A stretch of 38,149 nucleotides of DNA from Chloroherpetonaceae bacterium (GCA_025055975.1 JANWWM010000005.1:1-38149), one strand, 5' to 3'. Shown: positions 23,213 through 32,536, counted from the first letter of the stretch. Made by a program: numbers and translations. Notes: generated by a model not told the origin, from the letters alone.

Positions 23213-25872
23213 CAGTTAAGGCGCTGTTGCGCGAGCGATTTGAACAGGTTGAACGCTTCGGAAAGTTTGGACGGATCTTTGCCGCCTGCGGTCGCCAGTT
23301 GCGGTCTGCCGCCGCCGCCGCCTTGCACGACTTTTGCCACGTCGCCAATCAACTGACCCGCTTGCAATTTTTTGGACGCGATGAGGTCGTCGCTGACGGT
23401 CGCCACGAGCGAAACTTTGCCTTCAATGACGCTCGCCAAGAGCGCCACGCCCGATTTGATTTTGCCGCGCAAGGCTTCGCCCATCAGGCGCAATTCGTCG
23501 GCGCTCGCCGCGCGAACTTCGGTCGCCAAAACCTTCGCGCCGCCAATTTCCGCGGCTTGATTCAGAAGGCTATCCAACTGCGCGGCGGCGACTTCGGCGC
23601 GCAGTTTCTCCAATTGTTTCTCCAACGCCTTTTTCTCGTCGAGCAACTTTTCAATCTTCGCGGGGATTTCCTCTTCGGATTGCGCGTTCAGCATTCGCTT
23701 CAAGGTTTGCAATTCCGCGAACTCTTTTCGGAACAAGTCCTCCGCCGCTTTTCCCGTTACGGCTTCGATGCGACGAATGCCCGACGCGATGCTCGATTCG
23801 GAGACGATTTTGAACGTGCCAATTTGCCCCACGTTGTCCAAGTGCGTGCCGCCGCAGAACTCAATGGAAAAGTTCGGAATTTCCAGCACGCGCACGACGT
23901 CGCCGTATTTGTCGCCGAAGAACGCGAGCGCGCCCATGCGCTTGGCTTCTTCAAACGGCACGTTCTCATGCTTGATGACCTTTTGCGCCGAGCGAATTTG
24001 CTCGTTGACCATTTCCTCGATTCGCGCCAATTGCTCCTCGCTCACTTTCTCGAAGTGGCTGAAATCGAAGCGCAAGCGTTCAGGCGAAACGAGCGAGCCT
24101 TTTTGTTGGACGTGCTCGCCGAGAACTTTTCGCAGCGCCGCATGCAAGAGGTGCGTCGCCGTGTGATTGCGCGCCGCGCAAAGCCGCGCCTCCGCATCGA
24201 CTTTCGCCACGACGTCTTTGGCGAGCATTGAAAAATCAAGATCCGCGACGTCAATTTCCTTGCCGCTCGCCTCGGCGACGCGGTCAATGACGTGAACGAT
24301 GCGCTCGCCTTCTTTTTGCGTATCGATGACGCGCAAAATCAAGTTGCCTGATTCAATGACGCCCTTGTCGCCCACTTGTCCGCCCGCTTCGGCGTAGAAG
24401 GGCGTTTTGTCCAAAACGAGAAAAAGTCGGTCGTCGGTCTTCTTCGCCCATCGGATTTTGGCTTTTTCGCAGAGCGACGCATACCCTTTGAAGACGGAAT
24501 CTTTGCCCGACGAAAGTTTCACCCATTGAGCGTCGCCGTCGTCGCCTTGCGCCATTTTTCGCTTGCGGTCTTTGCGGGCGCGTTCCTTTTGCTCTTTCAT
24601 CAAACGCTCGAAGCCTTCTTCGTCGATGGAAAGTCCGATTTCTCGCGCCATCAATCGCGTCAAATCCATCGGGAAGCCGTAGGTGTCGTAGAGTTTGAAG
24701 ACGTCGCTTCCCGCGATGATGGTTTGGTTTTCGGACTTGACTTTCGCGGCGATGTCGCTGAAAATTTGAATGCCGCGATCGAGCGTTTCGAGAAAGTTTT
24801 CCTCCTCGGCGCGAATGATTTGCTCAATGGCGCTTTGTCGCTCGACGAGTTCGGGAAAAACGTCGCCCATCGCGTCGGCGAGCGTTGGGGCGATTTTGTG
24901 CAAGATGGGTTCGGCTTGACCAAGCGAGCGAGCGTATCGGACGGCGCGACGCAAAATCCGACGCAGCACATAGCCGCGTCCTTCGTTGCTGGGCGTGGCG
25001 CCATCGGCAATGGCAAACGAAAGAGCGCGAATGTGGTCGGCAATGACGCGCATCGCCACGTCGGTTTCTTTTTCCAAAGAACCCGCGTAGGCTACGCCCG
25101 TCAGTTCGACGATTCGATCCAAAAGCGGCTTGAACAGGTCGGTGTCGTAATTGGAACGTTTGCCTTGAAGCACGGCGGCGACGCGCTCCAAACCCATTCC
25201 CGTGTCGACGTGCTTGGCGGGCAGAAGTTCCAATTCGCCTTGCGCGTTGCGATTGTATTGAATGAAGACGAGATTCCAAATTTCAATCACCTGCGGCGTG
25301 CCCGCATTGACGAGTCGCGCGCCGCTCTTGTCGGGCGTAAGGTCAATGTGAATTTCGGTGCACGGTCCGCACGGACCCGTTTCGCCCATTTCCCAAAAGT
25401 TGTCCTTCTTGCCGTGTCGCTGAATGTGGTCGGGATGGATGTCGGTAAAATTTTTCCAAATCTCGAAGGCTTCGTCGTCGTCGTGATAGACGGTCGCGTA
25501 GAGACGGTCTTTGGGAAGATTCCAAACCGACGTCAAGAGTTCCCATGCCCAACCAATCGCTTCTTCTTTGTAGTAATCGCCAAACGACCAATTGCCGAGC
25601 ATTTCGAAGAAGGTGTGGTGATAGGTGTCGCGCCCGACGTCTTCGAGGTCGTTGTGTTTGCCCGACGCGCGAATGCACTTTTGAGTGTCGGCGGCGCGTT
25701 TGTAGGGGCGTTTGCCCGTGCCGAGAAAGACGTCCTTAAACTGATTCATTCCCGCGTTGGTGAACAGGAGCGTCGGGTCGTCGGCGGGAATGACGGGCGC
25801 GGAGCGGACGATTTCGTGCTGTTTGGATTTGAAAAAGTCTAAAAAGGACTGCCTGATGTCGCGTGATGTCAT
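23212..25872 (-). CDS. alaS: Alanyl-tRNA synthetase
   Basis: 886 residues, standard length. It charges tRNA-Ala and edits Ser/Gly-tRNA-Ala in the cytoplasm. The class II catalytic domain begins with [17 protein letters not shown] and includes [35 protein letters not shown] and [15 protein letters not shown]. The editing domain carries zinc ligands HTATHLLH (near residue 572) and CGGTH (near 674). The C-Ala domain ends with [20 protein letters not shown]. The frame is open 180 bases upstream into the tRNA-Asn region, but the ATG at 25870-25872 gives the family start. A TATATTTT -7-like element (25909-25916) lies about 36 bases upstream. The EutN-like gene overlaps its stop. Confidence 0.98.
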   Translation of the reverse strand: MTSRDIRQSFLDFFKSKQHEIVRSAPVIPADDPTLLFTNAGMNQFKDVFLGTGKRPYKRAADTQKCIRASGKHNDLEDVGRDTYHHTFFEMLGNWSFGDYYKEEAIGWAWELLTSVWNLPKDRLYATVYHDDDEAFEIWKNFTDIHPDHIQRHGKKDNFWEMGETGPCGPCTEIHIDLTPDKSGARLVNAGTPQVIEIWNLVFIQYNRNAQGELELLPAKHVDTGMGLERVAAVLQGKRSNYDTDLFKPLLDRIVELTGVAYAGSLEKETDVAMRVIADHIRALSFAIADGATPSNEGRGYVLRRILRRAVRYARSLGQAEPILHKIAPTLADAMGDVFPELVERQSAIEQIIRAEEENFLETLDRGIQIFSDIAAKVKSENQTIIAGSDVFKLYDTYGFPMDLTRLMAREIGLSIDEEGFERLMKEQKERARKDRKRKMAQGDDGDAQWVKLSSGKDSVFKGYASLCEKAKIRWAKKTDDRLFLVLDKTPFYAEAGGQVGDKGVIESGNLILRVIDTQKEGERIVHVIDRVAEASGKEIDVADLDFSMLAKDVVAKVDAEARLCAARNHTATHLLHAALRKVLGEHVQQKGSLVSPERLRFDFSHFEKVSEEQLARIEEMVNEQIRSAQKVIKHENVPFEEAKRMGALAFFGDKYGDVVRVLEIPNFSIEFCGGTHLDNVGQIGTFKIVSESSIASGIRRIEAVTGKAAEDLFRKEFAELQTLKRMLNAQSEEEIPAKIEKLLDEKKALEKQLEKLRAEVAAAQLDSLLNQAAEIGGAKVLATEVRAASADELRLMGEALRGKIKSGVALLASVIEGKVSLVATVSDDLIASKKLQAGQLIGDVAKVVQGGGGGRPQLATAGGKDPSKLSEAFNLFKSLAQQRLN

Positions 25873-25908
25873 CGCAAGGTTGAAGATGTTGAACGAAAAA
25901 TCGAGGCG

Positions 25909-25916
25909 AAAATATA
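25909..25916 (-). promoter_or_regulatory. Candidate alaS -7 element
   Basis: TATATTTT on the - strand matches TAnnTTTG at five of six fixed positions. TTTT stands 19 bp upstream where TTTG would be expected. It lies between the tRNA-Asn terminator and the alaS ATG, which gives a leader of about 30 bases. Confidence 0.4.
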
Positions 25917-25962
25917 GCGCGAAGTTGAGCGGCGGAAAAATCGCGCGAGCGGAACTCGAACC

Positions 25963-25986
25963 AAAAAGCCTCGCGTCCGCGAGGCT
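25963..25986 (-). terminator. Rho-independent terminator of tRNA-Asn
   Basis: On the - strand, AGCCTCGCG and CGCGAGGCT form a 9-bp inverted repeat with almost no loop (8 bp with a 4-nt loop in practice). A run of five T follows. It starts 9 bases after the tRNA 3' end and before the alaS promoter. Confidence 0.8.
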
Positions 25987-25994
25987 CTCCGTCG

Positions 25995-26066
25995 CTCCTC
26001 GGGCCGGATTCGAACCAGCGACCAATCGGTTAACAGCCGATCGCTCTACCACTGAGCTACCGAGGA
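25995..26066 (-). tRNA. tRNA-Asn (anticodon GTT)
   Basis: 72 nt with a full cloverleaf. The acceptor stem is TCCTCGG/CCGAGGA and the D stem GCTC/GAGC. The anticodon stem ATCGG/CCGAT has loop CTGTTAA, anticodon GTT. The T stem is GCTGG/CCGGC with loop TTCGAAT. The discriminator base is G, as usual for tRNA-Asn. The 3' CCA is not encoded. Confidence 0.97.
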
Positions 26067-26091
26067 ATGCGCTTTCATCGAGTCAGGGGCG

Positions 26092-26122
26092 CAAAGATAA
26101 CGCTCGCCGCCGAAAAAGCAAA
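26092..26122 (-). promoter_or_regulatory. tRNA-Asn promoter, Bacteroidota type
   Basis: Read on the - strand: TTTG (26119-26122), 19 bases, then TATCTTTG (26092-26099). This is an exact match to the published Bacteroidota consensus TTTG-N19-21-TAnnTTTG (-33/-7). The predicted start is near 26086, about 20 bases before the mature tRNA. Confidence 0.7.
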
Positions 26123-26153
26123 CAGCCCGCCCAAAATTTTCGGCGTCGCGTCG

Positions 26154-26161
26154 TATTTTCG
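26154..26161 (+). promoter_or_regulatory. Candidate -7 element for the ATP-grasp operon
   Basis: TATTTTCG matches TAnnTTTG at five of six fixed positions and sits 22 bases before the ATG at 26184. No convincing -33 TTTG at the right distance was found. Confidence 0.35.
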
Positions 26162-26183
26162 GCGGTTCAAGTTCAACCGACGA

Positions 26184-27095
26184 ATGACCGAAACCATAGA
26201 CCTCGTCGCGCTGTGGGAGTGGGAATTCGACAACGAATTCATCCGACTGCTTCAACGCGAGGCGCGGCAAGCCAACTTGCGCTTTGAACATGTCACCACC
26301 TACGACATTGAGGACTTCATTTGCGCCCTGCGTTCAGGAAAAATTCGCTTCTCGACCCTTCTCGACCGCGCCATTGATTCCAACGACGCCTTCGCGCCCG
26401 TGCAAGAATGGGCGCTTCAAAACGGCGCGAGCGTCATCAATCCGTATGGCGAATCGTTGCGCGCGATGAACAAAAGTTACGTCCACTACGAGCTGATAAA
26501 AGTCGGCGTGAACGTGCCCTTCACCGTGATGCTTCCCTCGTATGAAGAGATGCGCTGGGTCAGCGAGAGCCTGATGCGCGAAGTGTTCAAGTTGCCTCTG
26601 CCGTTTGTCTTGAAGCCCGCGCACGGCGGCGGCGGCGAAGGCGTGATTAAAAACGTAACCTCGCACCATCACGTGCACGACGGACGCAAACTCTGCTACT
26701 GGGACTCGTATCTCGCCCAGGAGCGCGTGTATCCAAAATACCTCTACGGCTGGCGATGCTGGTTTCGAGCCTATTGGGTCTTCGGCGACGTGTTGCTGAC
26801 ATGGTGGGACGATACGACGCTCATCTATCGCCCGTTTTCCGACAAAGACAAACCCTTCGTCCGCTTCGACGAAATTCAAACGATGATGACGCGCATCGCG
26901 CAGGTCGCCAAACTGCATTTCTTCTCGACCGAAATCGCGCTGACGCGCGAAGACAAACTCGTCGCCGTCGATTACATCAACGACCAAATCGATCTGCGCC
27001 TCAAATCCAAACACTACGATGGCGTGCCCGACCAGCTCGTCGAGACCATCGCTCGCAAAATCGTCGCCTTCGCCAAAGAGCGCAAACGCCAATGA
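26184..27095 (+). CDS. ATP-grasp domain protein (RimK-like), substrate unknown
   Basis: 303 residues. The N-terminal third is an alpha/beta preATP-grasp domain (IDLVALWEWEFDNEFIRLLQ...). The ATP-grasp core carries the ATP-binding Lys144 and glycine loop (FVLKPAHGGGGEGVI, about 141-155). The C-terminal metal site is FSTEIALTREDKLVAVDYIN, with acidic residues near 250 and 263. ATP-grasp enzymes ligate a carboxylate to an amine or thiol through an acyl phosphate; the substrate cannot be read from the sequence. The ATG at 26184 was chosen because the upstream extension runs into the tRNA-Asn promoter. Its stop overlaps the next ATG by four bases (ATGA), so the two genes are coupled. Confidence 0.82.
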   Translation: MTETIDLVALWEWEFDNEFIRLLQREARQANLRFEHVTTYDIEDFICALRSGKIRFSTLLDRAIDSNDAFAPVQEWALQNGASVINPYGESLRAMNKSYVHYELIKVGVNVPFTVMLPSYEEMRWVSESLMREVFKLPLPFVLKPAHGGGGEGVIKNVTSHHHVHDGRKLCYWDSYLAQERVYPKYLYGWRCWFRAYWVFGDVLLTWWDDTTLIYRPFSDKDKPFVRFDEIQTMMTRIAQVAKLHFFSTEIALTREDKLVAVDYINDQIDLRLKSKHYDGVPDQLVETIARKIVAFAKERKRQ

Positions 27096-27790
27096 GCGCC
27101 TTCGCCGACAAAGCCATCGCGTTTTTCCAATCGCTTCGCTTCCCCGCCCGCCTGCCAAAGTCAATCGCCGTGATGAATCCTTATCAAGACGAAGCGATCT
27201 TCCAAATCGTGAAAACGTTTTTTCAGAGGTTTTACGCCGACGAAAATCCTCGCGTTTTTCTTTGGGGCGTCAATCCAGGGCGGTTCGGCGGCGGCGTTAC
27301 GGGGATTCCCTTCACCGACCCCTTTGCGTTGTCGCATGTTCTTGGCATCGAACATCGGCTTTCGGGCAAGCGCGAACTCTCGTCGGAGTTCATCTATCAA
27401 GTCGTGGAAAAATGGGGCGGCGCGAAGCGGTTTTATTCGCAGTTCTACGTCAATAGCCTCTCGCCGCTTGGATTTACGAGGCTCGGCAAGAACTACAACT
27501 TCTACGACGACCCTCGCTTGCTCAAACTCGCCGAGCCGTTTGTCGTGAAGAGCGTCTGGGCGCAAATCGATTTCGGCGCAAGACGCGACGCCGCTGTCTG
27601 TCTCGGAACGGGAAAACTCTACGACGTGTTTTCGCGCCTCAACGACGAACATCGCTTCTTCGAGCGCATCGTGCCGCTCGAACATCCGCGATTCATTATG
27701 CAGTATCGGCGCAAGCGCGTAGCGGAATTCGTGGAGAAATACGCCGAAACGCTCTCTCGCCTAACGACTTCAAGTTCAATTCGCAGTTGA
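27092..27790 (+). CDS. SMUG2-like uracil-DNA glycosylase family protein
   Basis: 232 residues. Residues about 57-77 (LWGVNPGRFGGGVTGIPFTD) match the SMUG motif I, with the NPG asparagine at position 61. YVNSLSPLGF (119-128) corresponds to the second loop. EHPR with His198 corresponds to the C-terminal DNA-intercalating HP motif. Proteins of this kind (SMUG2/DUF4918) are common in the FCB group and are assigned to removal of uracil or oxidised pyrimidines from DNA. Activity of this one is inferred. It overlaps the preceding ATP-grasp gene by 4 bases. The region downstream is a short convergent gap with a small hairpin and no T-tract. Confidence 0.85.
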   Translation: MSAFADKAIAFFQSLRFPARLPKSIAVMNPYQDEAIFQIVKTFFQRFYADENPRVFLWGVNPGRFGGGVTGIPFTDPFALSHVLGIEHRLSGKRELSSEFIYQVVEKWGGAKRFYSQFYVNSLSPLGFTRLGKNYNFYDDPRLLKLAEPFVVKSVWAQIDFGARRDAAVCLGTGKLYDVFSRLNDEHRFFERIVPLEHPRFIMQYRRKRVAEFVEKYAETLSRLTTSSSIRS

Positions 27791-27799
27791 CAACTGGCG

Positions 27800-27841
27800 A
27801 TTCGCATCGCTTGCGAATTCCTCGCTCGCGCTCGGAATGAC
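27800..27841. repeat. Palindromic intergenic element between convergent genes
   Basis: ATTCGCA-TCGCT-TGCGAAT is a perfect 7-bp hairpin (27800-27818). It is followed directly by ATTCC...GGAATGAC around CTCGCTCGCGCTC (27817-27841). This matches the style of the ATTCC/GGAATGAC short repeats scattered through many FCB and Chloroflexota genomes, and resembles 22842-22865. It may also help terminate transcription from both sides, although there is no T run. Confidence 0.4.
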
Positions 27842-27865
27842 GAGAACAAAACGCGAAAATCGTCG

Positions 27866-28876
27866 CTATCGCCGTTCATATTGCAGTTCGTAATACCGTT
27901 GATACTCGCCGTTGATGATGCGCTCCCACCACTTGCGATTGTCCAAATACCACCGAATCGTTTTCTCGATGCCCGTCTCGAAGGTTTCTTGCGGTTTCCA
28001 GCCGAGTTCGCGCTCGATTTTGCTCGCGTCGATGGCGTAGCGGCGGTCGTGTCCGGGGCGATCTTTGACGAACGTGATGAGGCTTTCGGGCTTGCCAAGT
28101 TTTTGCAAGATGAGCTTGACGATGTCGATGTTTCGTTTCTCGTTATGACCGCCGATGTTGTAGACTTCGCCGACCTTGCCGTTGTGAAGCGCGACATCGA
28201 TGGCGCGACAGTGATCTTCGACATAGAGCCAATCGCGCACGTTCAAGCCGTCGCCGTAGACGGGCAGAGGTTTGTCGTTCAAGGCGTTGGCGATCATCAG
28301 CGGAATGAGTTTTTCGGGAAATTGATACGGACCGTAGTTGTTGGAGCAACGGGTGATGATGGTGGGAAGGTTGAACGTTTCGTGATAAGCGCGAACCAAG
28401 AAGTCCGCGCCCGCTTTGCTTGCCGAGTAGGGCGAATTGGGCGCGAGCGGCGTTTCTTCGGTGAAGTAGCCCGTTTCGCCGAGCGTGCCGTAGACTTCGT
28501 CGGTCGAGATTTGCACGAATCGTTCCACGCCGAATTTTTTTGCCGCGTCCAAGAGCGTTTGCGTGCCGAGCACGTTGGTCTCGACGAAAACTCTCGCGCC
28601 GAGAATGCTTCGGTCGACGTGCGATTCGGCGGCGAAGTTTATGACCGCGTCGATTTTCTCTTCCTCGAAGAGCGTTTCGATGAGCAAGCGGTCGCAGATG
28701 TCGCCTTTGACGAAGCGATAATTCGGGCGCGATTCCACGTCGGCGAGGTTTTCCAAGTTGCCTGCGTAGGTGAGTTTGTCGAGATTGACGATGCGGTAGG
28801 CGTGATTTTGCAGCATATAGCGGACGAAGTTGCTTCCGATGAAGCCTGCGCCGCCCGTAACGAGAATAACGTTCAT
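27866..28876 (-). CDS. rfbB: dTDP-glucose 4,6-dehydratase
   Basis: 336 residues, an extended SDR enzyme. It converts dTDP-glucose to dTDP-4-keto-6-deoxyglucose, the branch to L-rhamnose and other deoxysugars. Motifs: NAD loop [16 protein letters not shown] (residues 6-21), [25 protein letters not shown], the catalytic [12 protein letters not shown] with the Asp-Glu pair, [12 protein letters not shown] with the YxxxK pair, and [17 protein letters not shown]. The ATG at 28874-28876 is used; a longer frame would run back into xseA. A possible promoter, TTGAAC-N17-TATCTT, lies in the 61-bp gap to xseA. The other rhamnose genes (rfbA, C, D) are not in the window. Confidence 0.96.
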   Translation of the reverse strand: MNVILVTGGAGFIGSNFVRYMLQNHAYRIVNLDKLTYAGNLENLADVESRPNYRFVKGDICDRLLIETLFEEEKIDAVINFAAESHVDRSILGARVFVETNVLGTQTLLDAAKKFGVERFVQISTDEVYGTLGETGYFTEETPLAPNSPYSASKAGADFLVRAYHETFNLPTIITRCSNNYGPYQFPEKLIPLMIANALNDKPLPVYGDGLNVRDWLYVEDHCRAIDVALHNGKVGEVYNIGGHNEKRNIDIVKLILQKLGKPESLITFVKDRPGHDRRYAIDASKIERELGWKPQETFETGIEKTIRWYLDNRKWWERIINGEYQRYYELQYERR

Positions 28877-28937
28877 TGCGATTGACGAGTCTTCGTTTTT
28901 GTCAAGATAGTCCTTTTCGGTTGGGCGTTCAAGCGCG

Positions 28938-30134
28938 TTAGCGCGTAATGCGCGCCGTTTTTTCGCCATCCGCGAAGCGAATCACGATGTCGTCGCCCGC
29001 GCGGAGTTCTTGGGCGGAACGGACGGGCTTGCCGTCTTTGAACGCGAGCGCGAACCCGCGTCGAAGCGTTTGTTCGTAGCCCAACGCGACGAGCCGACGT
29101 TCAAGGGCATCGAGCGACGAGCGACGGCTCTCGAATTTTTGCTTGACGGAGAGCGCCATGCGCTCGCTCAATCGATCGAGAGTTTGCAATCGCTCGTGAA
29201 AGTCGCGCAAGGGTTTGTTGAAGGCGTAACTTCCAACGATTTCTCTCACGAGCGAGCGTTTCGCCTCCAAGAGCTTGAGCGTTTCGCGTCGGAGCGTTTG
29301 AAGGGTCGCCGAAATTGAAGCGAGAAGTTCCGAAGAGTCGGGCGAGATGAGTTCCGCCGCGTTGGAAGGCGTGGCGGCGCGCGCGTCGGCGACGAAGTCG
29401 CAAATCGTGTAGTCCGTTTCGTGCCCGACCGCGCTCACGATGGGAATCTTGGATTCAAACACGGCGCGAGCGACGCGCTCGTCGTTGAACGCCCACAGGT
29501 CTTCAAGCGAACCGCCGCCGCGCCCGACGATGAGCGCATCGACTTGATGGTCGGGATTCGTGGCGCGATTGAAGTAGCGAATCGCCGCAACGATTTCTTC
29601 GGGCGCGCCCTCGCCTTGAACGCGCGTCGGAAACAGCACGATTCGCGCCGCAGGATAACGCCGCGCCAAAACCGAGCAGATGTCCTTGATGACCGCGCCC
29701 GTCGGCGACGTCACCACGCCGATTTTTTCAGGGTATCGAGGCAAAGGCTTTTTGCGCGCGTTGTCGAACAGCCCCTCGCGCTTCAACTTTTCAAACAAAA
29801 GCTCAAATGCCTTTTGCAAATCGCCCTCGCCGACGAGTTTGACCGCGCTAACGACGATTTGGTATTTGCCTTGCGGCGCATAGACTTCCACTCTGCCGCG
29901 AGCGAGAACTTCAAGCCCATCCCCCAGCTCAAAGCTCAACTGTTGCGCGACGGAGCGCCAAATGACGCCATTGATTTGCGCGCTTGCGTCTTTGAGCGTA
30001 AAGTAAAGATGCCCCGACGAATGTCGTTTGAAGTTTGAAATTTCGCCGCGTAGCCACAGTTCAGGAAACTCCGTTTCCAAACAGGCTTTGATGGCTTCGG
30101 TCAATTCGCTTACGGAGTAGACGCCATCCGCCAT
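28938..30134 (-). CDS. xseA: Exodeoxyribonuclease VII large subunit
   Basis: 398 residues. The N-terminal OB fold ([33 protein letters not shown]) is followed by the catalytic core: [49 protein letters not shown] and [19 protein letters not shown] long coiled coil and a beta tail follow ([20 protein letters not shown]). With the small XseB subunit it degrades single-stranded DNA during mismatch and recombination repair. No xseB is adjacent. The ATG at 30132-30134 gives [21 protein letters not shown] -7 element lies upstream in the divergent region shared with the HU/SPOR gene. Confidence 0.96.
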   Translation of the reverse strand: MADGVYSVSELTEAIKACLETEFPELWLRGEISNFKRHSSGHLYFTLKDASAQINGVIWRSVAQQLSFELGDGLEVLARGRVEVYAPQGKYQIVVSAVKLVGEGDLQKAFELLFEKLKREGLFDNARKKPLPRYPEKIGVVTSPTGAVIKDICSVLARRYPAARIVLFPTRVQGEGAPEEIVAAIRYFNRATNPDHQVDALIVGRGGGSLEDLWAFNDERVARAVFESKIPIVSAVGHETDYTICDFVADARAATPSNAAELISPDSSELLASISATLQTLRRETLKLLEAKRSLVREIVGSYAFNKPLRDFHERLQTLDRLSERMALSVKQKFESRRSSLDALERRLVALGYEQTLRRGFALAFKDGKPVRSAQELRAGDDIVIRFADGEKTARITR

Positions 30135-30164
30135 CGCTAAATTGTTTGGGTCAATTTCGTTGCG

Positions 30165-30193
30165 TTCAAATAAACTGATTGTCGCCGTATATT
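30165..30193 (+). promoter_or_regulatory. Candidate promoter of the HU/SPOR gene
   Basis: TTCAAA (30165-30170), a 17-bp spacer and TATATT (30188-30193) resemble a sigma-70 promoter, about 29 bases before the ATG. It abuts the divergent xseA -7 element, so the two promoters could interfere. Confidence 0.35.
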
Positions 30194-30197
30194 GCCG

Positions 30198-30205
30198 CAA
30201 ACATA
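30198..30205 (-). promoter_or_regulatory. Candidate xseA -7 element
   Basis: TATGTTTG on the - strand is an exact TAnnTTTG match. It would give a leader of nearly 60 bases to the xseA ATG. No clear -33 TTTG was found at 19-21 bp. Confidence 0.45.
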
Positions 30206-30221
30206 ACGAAAAACATCGTCA

Positions 30222-31766
30222 ATGGACGTTTTCGCCAAAGCGCTCGCGCCCGTGCTGGGACGTTCGGAAGGGGACGTTCAACAATGGCTTTCGACGATTT
30301 GTCAGCGCATCGCTGAGGAATTGGCGTTGAATGGTCGCGCATATCTTGGCGAAATTGGCGCGTTGGAGCGCGCGCGCATTCCGTCCGAACCGCAAGAAGA
30401 AAACGGCAAGTTAAGCCTAGCGCCGCCGCGCTACGAGGTCAAGTTGGTTCAAGGCGAGACGAGCGAAAACGAACTGATCTTCGAAGTGGCGGTCGAGCAA
30501 TTGGAATTGGACGAAGACTTGGCGCAAAAACTGTCCAGAGGCTTTGCCCGCGTGATTGAAAAGGTCGTGGAAGTTCGAGGGTCGCTCAAACTGGGCGAGT
30601 TGGGCGAGTTTGCGCGCGGCGAGAAGGGCGGATTGACCTTTAAGCAGTCGGCGATTTTGTCGGAGTTGCTCAACGAACCGTTTGCCGCGCTGGCGCCCGT
30701 AACGATTTCCGAAGCGCGAAAATCCGCGGCGATTGAAGAAACGCCCGCGCCCGCAAGCGTTAAGCCCGAAACCCAAGTTTTCGAAGCGCCTCAAAACGTG
30801 TCGCCCGCCTCGACGAAAGCCGTTCCGTCGGAAACCTCGTTCTTGAACTCGACGGAAGCCAAATCGCTTCAACCAAAAGAGCCGCTCGTTCAACCAGAAC
30901 CTCCGATGCCGAGCGAAAATCGGCACAGAGAGTTTCTTTTCATCGCGCTTGAGGCGGCGGCAAGAGCGCAACCGGAAGCGTTGAGAACGGAAATGCGAAC
31001 GCTTCCCTCGAAGAGCGTTCCGCAAACTCTGCCGCAACAAGCGACCAAAGCCGAGCCGTTTCGCTTTGAGGCGCAAGCCCATCCGCCTTCGCCCGTCTAT
31101 CCGTCAATCGCGGAAGAGGAAATTTCGAAGTCCGCGACAGTAGCCGATGAGAAATCGGACGCGCAGGCGGAAGAAGGGGCGATTGACAAAGAAACCCCGT
31201 TGATGCGCAACATCGCCATCGCCACGGCAATCGTGTTCTTCACCATCATCATCGCCTTCGTTGCGATGAAATACGAGACGATTTCGTTCACGCCCCCAAT
31301 GCCCGTCGATCGCGCCAAGGTGGAAGCGGAAAAAGCCGCCGCCGCCAAAGCCGAAGCCGAGCGCGTCGTCGCCGAAAGAACCATTCCGAAAAAAGCGTCC
31401 GCGCAAGACTCTCTCATCTTCGCGCAGACGGGCGCGATTCTCAAAAACGCAACTAAAGCCGCCAAAACGCTTCCGCCCGAACTGACGACGATTGACTTTT
31501 CAAAGGGCGGATACACGCTCATCGTCGCCTCGCAACCGACCCGCGAGCAAGCGACGGCAATGGCGCAAGAATTTGGCAAGTTGGGGCTGGCGGCAGCCGT
31601 CGTGGAAAAGCAAATCGGGAAAACGACTCGCTACCGCGTGCGCGTCGGGCAGTTCGCAACGCAAGCCGAAGCAACCGCCGCGAAAAGAAAACACAAAAGC
31701 GTGATTCCTGCCGACGCGTTCTTGGACAAGGTTCAACCCGCGCCGAAAGAGAACGCAACGAACTAA
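30222..31766 (+). CDS. HU-like / transmembrane / SPOR domain protein
   Basis: 514 residues. Residues 1-75 and about 80-160 look like the paired HU-related (CCDC81-type) domains found in Bacteroidota proteins; YLGEIGALERARI and LKLGELGEFARGEKGGLTF are the typical beta turns. A Pro/Glu-rich cytoplasmic linker (about 165-325) leads to one transmembrane segment (329-350, NIAIATAIVFFTIIIAFVAM). A periplasmic linker follows, ending in a SPOR domain (about 429-503, GGYTLIVASQPTREQATAMA). SPOR domains bind denuded glycan strands at the septum. A protein linking cytoplasm to septal murein fits, but its task and whether the HU-like part binds DNA are unknown. The next gene begins 3 bases after its stop. 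Confidence 0.88.
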   Translation: MDVFAKALAPVLGRSEGDVQQWLSTICQRIAEELALNGRAYLGEIGALERARIPSEPQEENGKLSLAPPRYEVKLVQGETSENELIFEVAVEQLELDEDLAQKLSRGFARVIEKVVEVRGSLKLGELGEFARGEKGGLTFKQSAILSELLNEPFAALAPVTISEARKSAAIEETPAPASVKPETQVFEAPQNVSPASTKAVPSETSFLNSTEAKSLQPKEPLVQPEPPMPSENRHREFLFIALEAAARAQPEALRTEMRTLPSKSVPQTLPQQATKAEPFRFEAQAHPPSPVYPSIAEEEISKSATVADEKSDAQAEEGAIDKETPLMRNIAIATAIVFFTIIIAFVAMKYETISFTPPMPVDRAKVEAEKAAAAKAEAERVVAERTIPKKASAQDSLIFAQTGAILKNATKAAKTLPPELTTIDFSKGGYTLIVASQPTREQATAMAQEFGKLGLAAAVVEKQIGKTTRYRVRVGQFATQAEATAAKRKHKSVIPADAFLDKVQPAPKENATN

Positions 31767-31769
31767 ACC

Positions 31770-32516
31770 ATGGGATTGGAAACGCATCTTGCGTCGTATC
31801 GGCACTTTTCGGAGTATAAAAACGCGCTGAACGCGCTGAACGCCTACCTGCAAAGCGTTTTGAGCGTCGATTCGCCGCGCGTTTTGGAAGCGGGGTGCGG
31901 CTCCATCTCGCACCTGAAATTGAACAATCCCAACGCGACGGGCATCGACATCTCTCAACATCAATTGGAACGCAATCAACATCTTGCCGAGCGCATCTGC
32001 GCCGATTTGCATTCCTACGACAATCCCGAATGGTCGGAAGCCTTCGACCTCGTCGTCTGTTGGGACGTGCTCGAGCATTTGAGCAATCCCAAAATCGTCG
32101 TCGAAAAATTCTTCAGGTGGGCGAAGCCAACGGGCAAAATCGTCTTGGCGTATCCGAATCCGCAAACGCTCAAAGGCGTGGTGACGAAATACAGCCCATA
32201 CTTCGTTCATCAGCTCTTCTATCGCGTCGCGTCGGGCACGCCGTTCAGCGCGAGCAAAACCGACCAAGGTCCGTTCCGAACCGTTTTCGCGCCCGAACTG
32301 CGCCTGTTGAAAATGTTGGAGTTGATTGAATCGCGCGGGTTCAAGGTGGAGTGGATGGCGAGCGCGGAATCGTATCAAAACAAATTCGTCAAACGCTTCG
32401 CCCCAAGCGCCTACATCGACGCGCTCAACGAGGCGTTTATGGGCGAAACCAAATCCCTGCTCGATGTCTCCGCCTCCGATTTCATTATGGTCATCAGTCG
32501 AGAGACGCGCCCGTGA
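31770..32516 (+). CDS. Class I SAM-dependent methyltransferase
   Basis: 248 residues. Motif I is VLEAGCGSISHLKL (residues 39-52), followed by GIDISQHQLERN, and DLVVCWDVLEHLSNP as motifs III/IV. KPTGKIVLAYPNPQTLKG follows. This is the Methyltransf_11/UbiE-like fold. Variants with this N-terminus often act on lipids, quinones or sugars, but the substrate cannot be told. It follows the HU/SPOR gene at 3 bp and is probably co-transcribed. Its TGA stop falls in the loop of the large hairpin at 32499-32528. Confidence 0.85.
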   Translation: MGLETHLASYRHFSEYKNALNALNAYLQSVLSVDSPRVLEAGCGSISHLKLNNPNATGIDISQHQLERNQHLAERICADLHSYDNPEWSEAFDLVVCWDVLEHLSNPKIVVEKFFRWAKPTGKIVLAYPNPQTLKGVVTKYSPYFVHQLFYRVASGTPFSASKTDQGPFRTVFAPELRLLKMLELIESRGFKVEWMASAESYQNKFVKRFAPSAYIDALNEAFMGETKSLLDVSASDFIMVISRETRP

Positions 32517-32528
32517 GCGCGTCTCTCG
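32499..32528. terminator. Perfect 12-bp hairpin between convergent genes
   Basis: CGAGAGACGCGC and GCGCGTCTCTCG are exact inverted repeats around the loop CCGTGA. The hairpin lies between the ends of the methyltransferase (+) and glgP (-). It has no long T run on either side, yet position and stability suggest a bidirectional terminator or 3'-end stabiliser. The methyltransferase TGA is the last three bases of the loop. Confidence 0.7.
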
Positions 32529-32536
32529 GGTTTGGA

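Noticed and set aside
22723-26066. A microcompartment operon around the EutN-like gene.
   Set aside because: No BMC hexamer or trimer gene, signature enzyme or encapsulation peptide is seen; only the lone vertex gene is present.
25995-27790. Integrated element at tRNA-Asn.
   Set aside because: No integrase and no direct repeat of the tRNA 3' end was seen, and composition does not change.
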